The notes: generated by a model not told the origin, from the sequence alone. Numbered from the stretch's first letter, positions 1-8,986 are shown. The stretch is 33,399 nucleotides of DNA from Treponema sp. (GCA_012517385.1 JAAYUZ010000021.1:1-33399), one strand, 5' to 3'. Numbers and translations are program-made.

Positions 1-732
1 CCGGCCCGCAAGTTCATCAATACTTTTAGGCTTTCCTGAACTTACTATAACCAGTTCCCGGTTTCCTTCCCGGGCAGTGCCCGCACTGACATCGGACCAT
101 TCTGAGCCCGCAAGTTCCGCAAAACCTGCAGCACCAAGTCCCCGGGTAAAGGATCGCTGGGGATCCAGCTCTATCTTAATCTCTTCCTTCTGCCCCCCAA
201 CCAGAACAACCGTTCCAATATCTTCTATACGTCTGAAGCGGGCCCGCAGTTCATATTCTGCGACCTGACGGGCAAACTGGGCCTTATCTGTCCTGGAGCG
301 GACCCCCACGATAGCCAGGGGTTGATTCTCCGGATCTCCGGGAATAACGACCGGCCGCGGGGTTCCCTCGGGAAGCTGTGGATAGACCCCATCAATCGCT
401 TCCCGAACCAGTATGGCCGCTTCTTCCGGTTTTGTACCCCAGACAAAATCCAGGACAATAAGGGATTCACCATCCCGGGAGACGCTCCGGATCCGCTGGA
501 GGGAACGGACCGACGCCAGGGCATCTTCCAGAGGAATCGTAAGGACAGTACGAATATCCCGGGCAGCCAGTCCGGTATACTGGGCAGAGATTTGTACCCG
601 GGGCACCTGTATTTCAGGCAGCAGATCCACAGGGATCCCCATAAGTGCGAGGATGCCCGCAAGTAACAGGGCTGCGAGGCCCATGGTAACCGCTACAGGA
701 CGCCGTATACAGGTATAAATAAGCTGCTTCAT
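1..732 (-). CDS. RND-family efflux permease, N-terminal part (runs off window)
   Basis: The minus-strand frame is open from an ATG at 732 to base 1, giving 244 codons without a stop, so this is the 5' part of a gene of usually about 1000 codons. The protein begins MKQLIYTCIRRPVAVTMGL, then has one membrane span (about residues 12-32). A periplasmic stretch follows with the RND hallmark pattern: G-I-P-V-D-L-L-P-E-I near 32-41, then a PLEDAL segment and a G-E-S-L-I-V-L-D-F segment. This matches the TM1 plus porter-domain start of AcrB/MexB/CusA-type proton-driven inner-membrane pumps. The start is supported by AGGGGTGGGT just upstream. It begins 8 bp after the stop of the Ig-like lipoprotein gene and ends the operon visible here, whose TolC- and HlyD-type partners lie upstream. 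Substrate cannot be judged. Confidence 0.9.
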   Translation of the reverse strand, partial: MKQLIYTCIRRPVAVTMGLAALLLAGILALMGIPVDLLPEIQVPRVQISAQYTGLAARDIRTVLTIPLEDALASVRSLQRIRSVSRDGESLIVLDFVWGTKPEEAAILVREAIDGVYPQLPEGTPRPVVIPGDPENQPLAIVGVRSRTDKAQFARQVAEYELRARFRRIEDIGTVVLVGGQKEEIKIELDPQRSFTRGLGAAGFAELAGSEWSDVSAGTAREGNRELVIVSSGKPKSIDELAGR

Positions 733-740
733 ACCCACCC

Positions 741-2330
741 CTACTTGCAGAGGGGGAGCAGTTGGGTATTTTCTCCCCGGTTCCCGAGGCTGTCCATAAG
801 AGCCGTAGAAAGGCTCAGGGTCACAAGCCCCGCATTGGTGCTGTTGGTTAATACCCCCTGTACCTCCACCCGTTCCAGGTGGCTCCAGGTTGGCTCCGGA
901 TCTGCCCAGGTAAAACCATCTTTCAGAATTTTTCGGGGTGAAAAACTCAGAGCCGAATTAGTAGCGCTGATGCTGAAACTTTCCATGAGAGAGATTGGAT
1001 CGATGTTGGCACCGGGGGCTACATCAAAGTAGAGTTCCATCCAGGTATTGGAAGGCACATCATAGGGATACCGGTCACTTCCATTCTGTACTGGAAAATC
1101 TGCAAAGGGGGCATCGATAGCAAAGATCACTGGCTCATAGTCGCCTGTTCCAGATCCAGGGGCCAGGGGAAATCGAATGCCCACGAGGCGGGGAGGTTTA
1201 CTGCTTTCGCCATTTACAAGCAGTTTACAGAGGACCTGCTGGGTACTGGTATTTCCCTGAAGGTCAGAAATACCTGCACCGAGACTAAGTGTATAGGTAT
1301 TCCCATAGACTGGACTGTCAGTAAAGGTTACGGTAAAGCTTGTCGAAGGCGGAAAAAGGGGAGTGATGGTAAACCCAAGCCCGCCTTGTATGCTGAGCCT
1401 GTTTTTAAGGCTCGACGGGTCTACTGGTTCTGAAAATTCCAGAACAATCCTGTAGGTCCGCTCCCAATGTTCATTAACAGGGATAGTTGCAGCCGGGCCC
1501 ACATCACCATACCACTTAGTAAACACCAGGGATTCTGCCACAGCATTCTGGGCATCCAGGGCCTGAATATGAAGCAGTTTTGGCGGCTCCCTGTCGGTCC
1601 CTGCAATAAAGTGGAGTGTATAGGCACACCCCATGGGGCGGTCATAAAGGTCAGGCAGGTCCTTTGAGATAGCACACAGGCACTGTTTCCCAGTCTGCCA
1701 GGCCTCCAGTGGGGTAAACCGGGCAGTCACTGGTCCTGAAGGATCTGAGGTAGCAGGACTCAGTTCCCAGAGTCCCTGGATACTCGGAGAAAATGACACA
1801 TACTGATAAAGGCTTTCCACAGCCAGGGGATGGGAAAAGTACAGGAGGACCGGCTCAAAGAGAGGGCCCGGACCGGAAGGTTCCAGGGTTCCTCCATCGG
1901 CGGGGCTGCTTCCGGTGAACACAAGCCGTTTCGCTTCAGGCCTGGTAGAAAAGACTCCCTCAAAACCCTTGTCCAGAGATAGACCTGAGGTATCCTGGGC
2001 ATCGGTCGAAAGGTTAATCCTATAATCCCGGTTTGCTCTAAAGCCCCCGGCGGGATAAAATCTGAGCTGTTTTCCTTCCCAGGTAAAGGTTCCTGCCAGG
2101 GCTAGCCCATCTTCGGTACAGGTAAAGGACCGTTCAACGCTATACCGATCTGGTTCGTGGGAAAATTCAAGACTCAAGCATGGCCCGGTAAAATCGATAT
2201 GGCTGCCCTCTCCCGGGCTCCACCGGACTACCAGAAAGGGGGATGAGCGCAGGATATCACAGCCCTGGAATAGAAGACTGAGAACGAGGAGCCTCAAGGC
2301 CCATAGCAGCTTAGTATTCCACTCTGTCAT
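741..2330 (-). CDS. Lipoprotein with SbsA/Big_5-type Ig-like domains (second of pair)
   Basis: 529 aa. The N-terminus is a lipoprotein signal peptide: a hydrophobic stretch ending LLFQGC, with Cys24 as probable lipidation site. The rest is beta-rich with repeated patterns of the bacterial Ig-like 'SbsA' (Big_5) type: 'S-P-A-D-G-G-T-L' near 140, '...Y-F-S-H-P-L...', '...L-E-F-S-E-P-V-D-P-S-S-L...' and '...Y-T-L-S-L-G-A-G-I-S-D-L-Q-G-N'. At least three such modules can be seen. GGAGG stands before the ATG, which overlaps the preceding lipoprotein gene by 4 bp (ATGA); the stop is 8 bp before the RND permease start. Such domains usually mediate surface or envelope protein interactions. Its place between the pump's adaptor and permease suggests an accessory envelope component, but its function is unknown. 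Confidence 0.8.
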   Translation of the reverse strand: MTEWNTKLLWALRLLVLSLLFQGCDILRSSPFLVVRWSPGEGSHIDFTGPCLSLEFSHEPDRYSVERSFTCTEDGLALAGTFTWEGKQLRFYPAGGFRANRDYRINLSTDAQDTSGLSLDKGFEGVFSTRPEAKRLVFTGSSPADGGTLEPSGPGPLFEPVLLYFSHPLAVESLYQYVSFSPSIQGLWELSPATSDPSGPVTARFTPLEAWQTGKQCLCAISKDLPDLYDRPMGCAYTLHFIAGTDREPPKLLHIQALDAQNAVAESLVFTKWYGDVGPAATIPVNEHWERTYRIVLEFSEPVDPSSLKNRLSIQGGLGFTITPLFPPSTSFTVTFTDSPVYGNTYTLSLGAGISDLQGNTSTQQVLCKLLVNGESSKPPRLVGIRFPLAPGSGTGDYEPVIFAIDAPFADFPVQNGSDRYPYDVPSNTWMELYFDVAPGANIDPISLMESFSISATNSALSFSPRKILKDGFTWADPEPTWSHLERVEVQGVLTNSTNAGLVTLSLSTALMDSLGNRGENTQLLPLCK

Positions 2331-3904
2331 GGTTGAGCCTCCAGGTAGAGGTTTACCGTGTCCTTAAGCCAGTACCCAACGATACCATTCTGCCTGGTAC
2401 TTAAACCGGAGCGGCCTCCCGTCAGGGTCAACCGGTAATAATTGGTGATCCCGCCACTTCCTGCTTCTAGTCCTTCCCAGACAAGTCTGAGGGTACTGTC
2501 GGTTACCCAGGAAGCGGCCCGTAACGCGACGGGAGCAAGGCTTCCGGGGAAAAAAGGAGAGAGGGTAATCATTTTGATTACCCCAGTCTGAGCTCCCGAA
2601 TCAAAGGGATGGGAAAAGTGCAGGTTGATGGACACAAGCCCCTCTGGGGCAGCCACATGGATCGTGTATACCTGTGGGTTAACCGGCGGAAATGGACCTG
2701 TAACAGGGGATGAACCATCGGCTTCCAGGGACTCCAGTTGTAAATAGGGAATTGCGGGGATAAAAGACTCCCGGTACTCCCCTTCCAAAGTTAAGCCGGA
2801 GGTATCCCGGGTATCCCCGGCTACCACCAGCACATAGGTTGTTTCAGGTTCAGGGGGCCGGTCGGGCACCCAGGCAACCGTCTGTGCATCAATCTGGACC
2901 GCATATCCGGAGAGGGAAGGCTCGATGCGTACCGCCTGCAATAGGCTATCCCGGTTCATAGGTTTGGAGAACCGCACCCCCAGGGCTTGTCCAATATCCA
3001 GATCTCCAGGGCCCCGGCCCAGATCGGTCCAGCCGGAAGCAGCGGGGGCCAGGGTAAAGGTCCGCTCCACCCTTGGGCGCTCAGCATCCAGAGTAGTACA
3101 GAAGGTGCCGCTTTCCTCCCGTCCCAGGGGAATACCATCCCGTGCAGCAGCGGTCTTTTTCAGGCTCCATCGGTATACGGTCCATGGGGAGAGGCTCTTA
3201 TAAGGGATAAGCAAAAGGTTCCTATCATCCTCTGTCCATATCCAGGCGAGCTGATCCACCCCTTCAATTTTAAGGGCATCCTGGACGCTGAGCCTGTTCA
3301 TGGGGCGGGAAAAACGGAAGCTTATTGGCGGTCCATGGGGAGAGGACTCTGCGCCAGGCAGGGGCGGCTCCAGGGCCTGCACCGGAACAGTTCCCCCTGA
3401 GGAAGGATCAACCGAAAGCAGGACCGGCTGTTCGCCCCTGCAAAGTCCGTAAAAGGGGTGGTTCACCGAGAGGCGCAGTTCCCGGCCGTCCCGGGCATGG
3501 ACAAGTCCATTCAATGCCAGATTATACCGGATTCCAGCCTTCCAGGGTGAAAGGGGAACAAAAACAAGTTTCGAACCTTCCCAGTAGCGGTCCCCTTCTA
3601 TGGTTCCCTCTTTTGAGGTAATCGCGAGAGCCCCTTCCACCTCCTGCTGTTCCATATCGGTAGAAAAGGTTACCGTAACCGCCGAATAGGCTTCCGGAAG
3701 CATGCCATCCGGCTCAGGGGGATACAGGCTGAACTGGACCGGCCGCAGATCTACAAAACCGCAGGCGGTCAGACAACAGAGGAACACCGCAAACAGTGCT
3801 CCATGGGAGCCTGCAGTCAGATGCTTGGCAATGAGCCTTGCACGGCTTTTTGCCAGAAACCTTGTCAGACGCTTTTGGAGAAGTTTACCGGCTAATCTCG
3901 ACAC
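2327..3904 (-). CDS. Lipoprotein with SbsA/Big_5-type Ig-like domains (first of pair)
   Basis: 525 aa with a GTG start at 3904. The start is supported by a strong GGAGGAGGGG ribosome site just upstream and lies 20 bp inside the end of the adaptor gene. A basic N-region of about 34 residues precedes a hydrophobic core ending CLTAC, so Cys48 is the probable lipidated residue; the long N-region is unusual and the true start could be internal. Three Ig-like modules follow, each with a 'P-P-x-x-G ... V-x-F-S-x-P-M' opening and a 'Y-x-L-x-L/V-x-G ... A/T-R-D' closing strand. It resembles its downstream neighbour in architecture, suggesting an old duplication, but the two are clearly divergent. Function unknown; probably an envelope partner of the tripartite pump. 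Confidence 0.8.
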   Translation of the reverse strand: MSRLAGKLLQKRLTRFLAKSRARLIAKHLTAGSHGALFAVFLCCLTACGFVDLRPVQFSLYPPEPDGMLPEAYSAVTVTFSTDMEQQEVEGALAITSKEGTIEGDRYWEGSKLVFVPLSPWKAGIRYNLALNGLVHARDGRELRLSVNHPFYGLCRGEQPVLLSVDPSSGGTVPVQALEPPLPGAESSPHGPPISFRFSRPMNRLSVQDALKIEGVDQLAWIWTEDDRNLLLIPYKSLSPWTVYRWSLKKTAAARDGIPLGREESGTFCTTLDAERPRVERTFTLAPAASGWTDLGRGPGDLDIGQALGVRFSKPMNRDSLLQAVRIEPSLSGYAVQIDAQTVAWVPDRPPEPETTYVLVVAGDTRDTSGLTLEGEYRESFIPAIPYLQLESLEADGSSPVTGPFPPVNPQVYTIHVAAPEGLVSINLHFSHPFDSGAQTGVIKMITLSPFFPGSLAPVALRAASWVTDSTLRLVWEGLEAGSGGITNYYRLTLTGGRSGLSTRQNGIVGYWLKDTVNLYLEAQP

Positions 3905-5258
3905 GGCTCCCCTCCTCCAAAGTAGATTCAGGACGGTCCACCAGAACCTGATTTTTATCCAGGCCCTCTAGAACTTCCCAATCCTGGCCCATACTCTTGC
4001 CGAGACGGATTGTTTTTCCAAACAGCCGGTTCTGCTGTACAATGAAAACCCTGCCAGTATCGCCCCGTTTTTCCGCCAGGGCTGACTCGGGGATTACCAG
4101 GGCCCTCCGATCCGAACCCAGCCGTATCACCACCCGGGCAAACATCCCCGGTTTAAGGTTCATTCGCTGAACATCCCGCTCATCGAGGAGCAGACGAACC
4201 TGAAAGGTAAAAGATTGATTATCAGCCATGGGAGATACGAGATCCACCTGGGCTTTGCAGGGAGCAGCCATGCCATCAATCTGAACCGAAGCTTTCATGC
4301 CCCCAATGATCCGCTGGGCATCCAGTTCCCGTACCGGAATTGAAGCATAGAGGGAGCGTGTATCAATAATGGTGAGCAGCTTATCATCCCCTTTTACCCG
4401 TTCACCAATTTCCACATTACGACCCGCGAGTATTCCAGAAAGGGGGCTTTTAAGGGTGAGTTCCTGTTCAGCAAGCTGGGCCGATTCCAGTTCCCGGTTG
4501 GCCGCAGCAAGCTGGGCTTCAGCGGCCTCTACCTCCGCCTGCAGCGTTATGGTCGCCAGCTTAATCCTGTCCTTGAGTAAATCCGCAGGGTTATCACGTA
4601 TGCTGAAGCCAGCGGCCTGTAAATCCTGAACCCTGAGACCGACCCAGCGGATAGCCAGATCCTGCTCCTGCAGCCGGATCCGTTCCGCCATGGACTCCAG
4701 GGCAAAGCGGGCACTGCGGATAGCCTCTTCTGTAATGCCGCCGGCCTTAAAAAGGGCTTCCTGGTCAGCCAGTTTTCGTTCCTGTTCCTTATATTCCTTC
4801 TTTGCCTGCGCAAGTTCTGCTTCATTTTTACCAAGCTCCAAGATTCTGGCCTCTGCCTGAAATGAGCCTTCCAGCAGTTTGGACCGGGCCAGGGTGAGCG
4901 CCGCCGCAGCCTGGTCTCGGGCATTCTGGGCCCGGCGGACTGCCAGAGTAATCTGAGGATTTTCCAGAACCGCCACTACTGTTCCACGTACGACCGGGCT
5001 ACCCTCTTTACGGAGCAATTGTGTAATAGTTCCTTCCTGGGGACTGGTAATATCAACCTTTTTTAAAAAGGAAAGGGAACCAAAACCAGAGATTTCATCC
5101 GGGATAGAAAGCTCCCTGACCTGGCAGACCCGTACAGCATGCATTTGTTCTGATAAATTGCTGTTTGCCGTTTCAGCTTCTGCCTTAGAACATCCTGGTA
5201 TCACCAGAGGAATTATAAAAATCAGCAGAATGAATAACATCGCATGAGACTTTTTCAT
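3885..5258 (-). CDS. RND efflux periplasmic adaptor (HlyD/AcrA-type membrane fusion lipoprotein)
   Basis: 457 aa. The signal peptide ends VIPGC, so it is probably lipid-anchored at Cys23 like AcrA. A half-lipoyl motif follows ('F-L-K-K-V-D-I-T-S-P-Q-E-G-T-I'). A long, Ala/Glu/Gln-rich alpha-helical hairpin covers about residues 105-265 (coiled coil predicted by eye). The second half-lipoyl has 'L-T-L-K-S-P-L-S-G-I-L-A-G-R-N-V-E-I-G-E-R-V', and then come beta-barrel and membrane-proximal strands ending near 'G-L-D-K-N-Q-V-L-V'. It links the inner-membrane permease to the TolC-like channel. The ATG overlaps the upstream TolC gene by 4 bp, with GGGAGT at good spacing. The hairpin is longer than in many AcrA proteins, which may reflect the spirochaete periplasm. 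Confidence 0.92.
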   Translation of the reverse strand: MKKSHAMLFILLIFIIPLVIPGCSKAEAETANSNLSEQMHAVRVCQVRELSIPDEISGFGSLSFLKKVDITSPQEGTITQLLRKEGSPVVRGTVVAVLENPQITLAVRRAQNARDQAAAALTLARSKLLEGSFQAEARILELGKNEAELAQAKKEYKEQERKLADQEALFKAGGITEEAIRSARFALESMAERIRLQEQDLAIRWVGLRVQDLQAAGFSIRDNPADLLKDRIKLATITLQAEVEAAEAQLAAANRELESAQLAEQELTLKSPLSGILAGRNVEIGERVKGDDKLLTIIDTRSLYASIPVRELDAQRIIGGMKASVQIDGMAAPCKAQVDLVSPMADNQSFTFQVRLLLDERDVQRMNLKPGMFARVVIRLGSDRRALVIPESALAEKRGDTGRVFIVQQNRLFGKTIRLGKSMGQDWEVLEGLDKNQVLVDRPESTLEEGSRVEISR

Positions 5259-6718
5259 GATTGGACTCCCTGCAGATGCTGTAAAAAAGTCCCCAACTCG
5301 CCAGGACTTAGATCAAGAAATTGTTCCAGTCTCCGTTCTGTCTGAAGCAGGTTCACCGCTGCCTCCACCAGGGCAGTTTCCACCTGTGCAAGCTCATTTT
5401 GAGCCTTCATTACATCGAGCATGGTAGCCTGGCCAAGGGAATGTTTTATTTCCTGTAACTCGTAGCGTTTCCGTGAAAGTTCTACCTGTTTTCTTGCTAA
5501 AAGACGCCGTTCCTCAGCCATCACACAGGAATGAAGAAGCCGCTGGGTTTCCCGTTCAATCTGTTTAAGCTGGAGCTGGTACTTTTCCTGTTCCAGACTG
5601 AGCATAGCTTCCAGGGATTGTTTTGAGAGGGATGAAGCGGGGTCTGGAATGGGTTCAAGAGAACTCTGAAGCCGCCCTGTTGTATCATAGGGACCCTCTT
5701 TGCCTGCCCTTGCACCCAGAGACCCTGAAATAAGGGGGCTGGAAAATTCCATTACCAGGCCAAGAGAATAATTATACCGGCTCAGGGGATACCGATCGCC
5801 CAGAACCGAAACATCCCCGGAGAGCTTAAAGGTAGGCCACCAGGCTCGGCTTGCACTTTGAAGCTGGACCTGCATTTTTTGTATGGCAAAGCGTTCACTT
5901 ATTAAATCAGGATGCACCTGCAGGGCAATCTGACCCACAAAAGAAACCAGGTTGTTCAAATCTGAGGGTTTAACTGCCGCAGCATATTCAGTATCAATCC
6001 GATCTGAAAGGGATGGAAGTTTTGCCAGTCCCAATGCATCCGCCAGTTCCAGTTGAGCAGTCTCCATATCCATCTGGAGCTTTCGGGTATCCAGCCTGTT
6101 CGATTCCAGGCTCAGTTCGGCTTCCTGCAAATCACTTTCGAGGGCCAATCCCCGGGACACCTCCTCCCGTAAAATGGAATACTGCATTTCCAGGGATTTC
6201 AGATTTGCCTCCTTTATTTCCAGCAGGGCCTGATTATAGATAATCGTCCTATACAGATTGATGACCGATTCCCCGATTTCTGCGGTTTTCCGCTTTAAAG
6301 CCAGCCGGGCAAGGTTCAGTTCTGCCTTTTCGATATTCCGGCTCGCCGCTAAACGCCCTCCATCCCATACTAATTGCTGAATACTCAGGGTGTAGCTTTT
6401 TGTGAACGAGTCGGTTCCAACCAGGGACAGGCGGTCATCCTCGGAGGCAGAAATACTCAGTTTGGGGAGAAAGGCCCGGAACCCTAACGCCCAGGATCCT
6501 TCCCTCAGGACCTGTTGAGCCTCGGTTCCCCGCAGCTCCGGTGAAACCGCTGCTGCCCGTTCTGCCGCCTCTTTCATAGAAAGGCCCCCTGGAGTAAGTC
6601 CTTTTGGAATAAGCCCCCCGGAAGTAATCCCCCAAGGATTGTCCTGCCCGGCCATGTATCCCGTTCCAATAAAAAGGTAGATTAGATAAACCGCCAAACA
6701 GCAAGTTTTTTCATTCAT
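5255..6718 (-). CDS. TolC-like outer membrane efflux protein
   Basis: 487 aa. An N-terminal signal peptide (cleavage probably after the MAGQ region, residues 22-25) precedes a mature chain dominated by long amphipathic helices. It has the two-fold repeated layout of the OEP/TolC family: 'L-S-M-K-E-A-A-E-R-A' near 45, an 'L-S-I-Q-Q-L-V-W-D-G-G-R' strand near 110, and a second repeat from about 270 with 'A-W-W-P-T-F-K-L-S-G' near 290. The C-terminal coil has 'L-G-Q-A-T-M-L-D-V-M-K-A-Q-N-E-L'. It forms the outer-membrane/periplasmic duct of the tripartite pump. GGAGA precedes the ATG. The gap to the small lipoprotein gene upstream is 23 bp, and the adaptor gene downstream overlaps by 4 bp. Confidence 0.92.
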   Translation of the reverse strand: MNEKTCCLAVYLIYLFIGTGYMAGQDNPWGITSGGLIPKGLTPGGLSMKEAAERAAAVSPELRGTEAQQVLREGSWALGFRAFLPKLSISASEDDRLSLVGTDSFTKSYTLSIQQLVWDGGRLAASRNIEKAELNLARLALKRKTAEIGESVINLYRTIIYNQALLEIKEANLKSLEMQYSILREEVSRGLALESDLQEAELSLESNRLDTRKLQMDMETAQLELADALGLAKLPSLSDRIDTEYAAAVKPSDLNNLVSFVGQIALQVHPDLISERFAIQKMQVQLQSASRAWWPTFKLSGDVSVLGDRYPLSRYNYSLGLVMEFSSPLISGSLGARAGKEGPYDTTGRLQSSLEPIPDPASSLSKQSLEAMLSLEQEKYQLQLKQIERETQRLLHSCVMAEERRLLARKQVELSRKRYELQEIKHSLGQATMLDVMKAQNELAQVETALVEAAVNLLQTERRLEQFLDLSPGELGTFLQHLQGVQS

Positions 6719-6741
6719 GGAGCCGTCTCCAGTCCCATATT

Positions 6742-7254
6742 TTATTTAGCTGGAAGGATCTGTTGTAAAACCGGCAACAGGGCTTTTCGCAGCATCCGCT
6801 CCAATTCCAGGGAGGAGGAAAGACTCCCGTTCCCGACCGTAACCGACCTTCCAACAGCGAAGGGCGGCTTAGCGGTGTCATGAATATCCCAGAGCCAGGC
6901 TTCTATCGATACTGAACGGCGGTTTTGCCAGCCCTGCAGGAATTCCCGTTCTACCCCTACGAGCTTCAGGTGAAAGGATGCAGAGTCGGCATCACCTGTA
7001 ACATAAAAGCCCTTTTCCAAAATGAGCATTTCAGCGATCCGCCGCATTTCTGTTTCTATGGAACCAGCACCCAGGACCTTATCTACCTGAATGGCATCAA
7101 TAACAATGCCAACAGCCTTCGCGGTTTCACCATTGGATACACCCCTTTGTTTCATAGCAGAATTCCAGCTGCTGCTGCTCGAATACGGTATGGAGGAACA
7201 ACTTCCCAATAGGCCAGCAAAAAGAAGAGTAAAAATGATGGCATCAGATCTCAT
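6742..7254 (-). CDS. Small putative lipoprotein of unknown function
   Basis: 170 aa. The signal peptide ends GLLGSC, with Cys19 as probable lipidation site, followed by a Ser-rich linker. The mature part contains 'I-V-I-D-A-I-Q-V-D-K-V', a helix 'I-E-T-E-M-R-R-I-A-E-M-L-I-L-E-K-G-F-Y-V', and strands around 'F-H-L-K-L-V-G-V-E-R-E'. This alpha/beta pattern is reminiscent of small outer-membrane-assembly or GNA1162/DUF799-like lipoproteins, but I cannot assign a family. The ATG overlaps the TPR lipoprotein gene by 4 bp and has GGGAGGGG upstream. It lies in the efflux operon directly before the TolC-type gene, so it may help assemble or stabilise the outer-membrane channel (inference). Confidence 0.75.
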   Translation of the reverse strand: MRSDAIIFTLLFAGLLGSCSSIPYSSSSSWNSAMKQRGVSNGETAKAVGIVIDAIQVDKVLGAGSIETEMRRIAEMLILEKGFYVTGDADSASFHLKLVGVEREFLQGWQNRRSVSIEAWLWDIHDTAKPPFAVGRSVTVGNGSLSSSLELERMLRKALLPVLQQILPAK

Positions 7255-7928
7255 TGGGCAGCCCCTCCCTGCATCTGGGTGGTTATAGTTTTCTGAAGGG
7301 CTGCTATGGGTTGCCGGAGCATTGAATCAGTAGGGATAAGAGTTAAGGCGGCGGATATATCTTGCAGGGCACCGATTCCATCACCAGAAATCCAACGGTA
7401 TCGGGCCCGTTCTACGAAAAGGAACGCGGTTTCCTGGGCAGCCTCCAGGGCCTGATTTAAGAGGTTTGCTTTGTTTCGGTCATTCTGAGTCAATTCCAGG
7501 AGGATACGATATGCCCGGATATTATCTGGATCGTCTGCTAAAATATCCTCCGCAAGTTTTTGAGCCTCCGCTTCTTTTCCCAGAGCCCGTTGTGTATAGG
7601 CCAGGTAGAGTCGCCCTTCCACAGAAGAAGGTCGTAAACGTAGGGATTTCTTGAGGCATTTTTCAGCCTCATTGTAGGCACCGTTAAAATAATGAGCCTT
7701 CCCTCCCAATAGCTGGGCTGGATAGACAGCTTGGAGCTGTTCTGCAATTTTTGCAGCCTCATCATAGCGGCCCTCACTAAAGAGCAGGAGGGCTCTATTG
7801 TATTGATTCAAAACATCCCCAGACAGGTGCTTATTCTGCTGACTGCAACTGGAGGTACCCAATAGTAGGGTAAAAAGAAACACAAAAGCCAGAATCACCT
7901 GGAGCACCAGCGTAAAAATGGTTCTCAT
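7251..7928 (-). CDS. TPR-repeat lipoprotein
   Basis: 225 aa. A long hydrophobic signal sequence ends LLGTSSC (Cys28 probable lipid anchor). Tetratricopeptide-like helical pairs follow: 'Y-N-R-A-L-L-L-F-S-E-G-R-Y-D-E-A-A-K-I-A' (about 43-62), 'A-H-Y-F-N-G-A-Y-N-E-A-E-K-C-L-K-K-S' (about 78-95), 'A-Y-T-Q-R-A-L-G-K-E-A-E-A-Q-K-L' (about 109-124) and 'D-P-D-N-I-R-A-Y-R-I-L-L'. TPRs are protein-docking modules, so this is probably a periplasmic scaffold for the envelope machine encoded downstream. GGAGG precedes the ATG, which overlaps the upstream gene by 4 bp. Confidence 0.82.
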   Translation of the reverse strand: MRTIFTLVLQVILAFVFLFTLLLGTSSCSQQNKHLSGDVLNQYNRALLLFSEGRYDEAAKIAEQLQAVYPAQLLGGKAHYFNGAYNEAEKCLKKSLRLRPSSVEGRLYLAYTQRALGKEAEAQKLAEDILADDPDNIRAYRILLELTQNDRNKANLLNQALEAAQETAFLFVERARYRWISGDGIGALQDISAALTLIPTDSMLRQPIAALQKTITTQMQGGAAQ

Positions 7929-8986
7929 GACTGTCCTCCAAGAATATAGCGGAGCCGTTCATGTAGCCGACCTGAGCTCTTCTTCATTTCGTCCTGAAAA
8001 TAACGGGCGAAATTCTCTTGGGTTGCGAGTCCGCGGCAGGCTCCAAGGGCAAAGAGGGTATAGGGGTTATCCGGTAGAGCAAGAAGGGGCAGCAGCTTAT
8101 AAAGTTCTTCCCCGGAGCCAGATGCTACCGCCGTTTCTATGATAGACTCTATCTCCAGACGGGTCTTGATGGCTGCGTTGTCCTTATTGCTGAGACCTGT
8201 AAGCTGGGCTAAAAGAGCCCGTCCTGCATCCGCATAGGGTCCCTTTGGCGCCAGGGAAACACAGCGCTCAGCCCCATCCATCTGCTGGGCACCCCTGCTG
8301 TTACGGCTTAAAACCAACCAGTAGAGGGGATAATTGATATATCTGGACCGGGTTGCCAGGTATTCATCCCAAATCTTATTACGCTCCTCTGAGGAACCAA
8401 TCCTGCCATTATCGCTATTATTTATTGAAAGGATGAATACCCGTTCCATCCATCGGGGAAAATCATCCAGCCCATAGGAGGCAGCAGGGGAGGCAAAATC
8501 TATCATCCCAAGCTGAGCAAGCCCCTCCTCGGCATCACCCGATATGAGTGCCCTGCATGCCCCAAGGGCGGCATGTACAGCCTTTTGTTCCGGGAACTGT
8601 TTTCCCACCTCCGCAAGCCGTTCATCAACCTGGCTCTTAGACAGATATCCGTATTGATAGGCAAAAAAGAGGTCTTTAAAGGCTGCAAACACCGCACCAG
8701 CCAGGTCCCCCGTCTGCTCTCTGATGCTGGATTCTGCCAGACCCATCCCTGGCTTAAAGCCGCCAAGCCGCTCTTCTTCAGCAAGATTCTGCAGCGCCTG
8801 CTGATAATCCTTTGAAGTAGTCTGACTTACATTATTGTTATTAGAAGTTGTTGCTATAGAAGGCCTATTTGTTTTAGATTCCCCAGCCATGCTAAAGAGC
8901 GGAATTGCAAGTACTGCTCCAAGGATCACAATTGCCAGACTAATGATCAGTATGAATAAGGTTTTAGAACTGCACTTTCGAAACAT
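7925..8986 (-). CDS. Membrane-anchored protein of unknown function, first gene of the efflux operon
   Basis: 353 aa. A single N-terminal membrane segment (about residues 10-32) is followed by a Ser/Thr/Asn-rich linker and a long helical domain without a motif I recognise. Repeated helix patterns such as 'A-A-L-G-A-C-R-A-L-I-S-G-D-A-E-E-G-L' and 'F-A-L-G-A-C-R-G-L-A-T' suggest a solenoid related to TPR/Sel1 folds. GGAGG stands 7 bp before the ATG. The stop overlaps the TPR lipoprotein start by 4 bp, so it is co-translated with the efflux genes. I see no convincing -35/-10 pair in the 100 bp upstream. The orientation is probably a signal anchor with the helical domain in the periplasm (inference). 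Confidence 0.75.
   Translation of the reverse strand: MFRKCSSKTLFILIISLAIVILGAVLAIPLFSMAGESKTNRPSIATTSNNNNVSQTTSKDYQQALQNLAEEERLGGFKPGMGLAESSIREQTGDLAGAVFAAFKDLFFAYQYGYLSKSQVDERLAEVGKQFPEQKAVHAALGACRALISGDAEEGLAQLGMIDFASPAASYGLDDFPRWMERVFILSINNSDNGRIGSSEERNKIWDEYLATRSRYINYPLYWLVLSRNSRGAQQMDGAERCVSLAPKGPYADAGRALLAQLTGLSNKDNAAIKTRLEIESIIETAVASGSGEELYKLLPLLALPDNPYTLFALGACRGLATQENFARYFQDEMKKSSGRLHERLRYILGGQS

Noticed and set aside
225-718. Frames of 100-145 codons on both strands over the RND permease
   Set aside because: They are shadows; the genuine minus-strand frame is open from 732 to the window edge and encodes an RND N-terminus.
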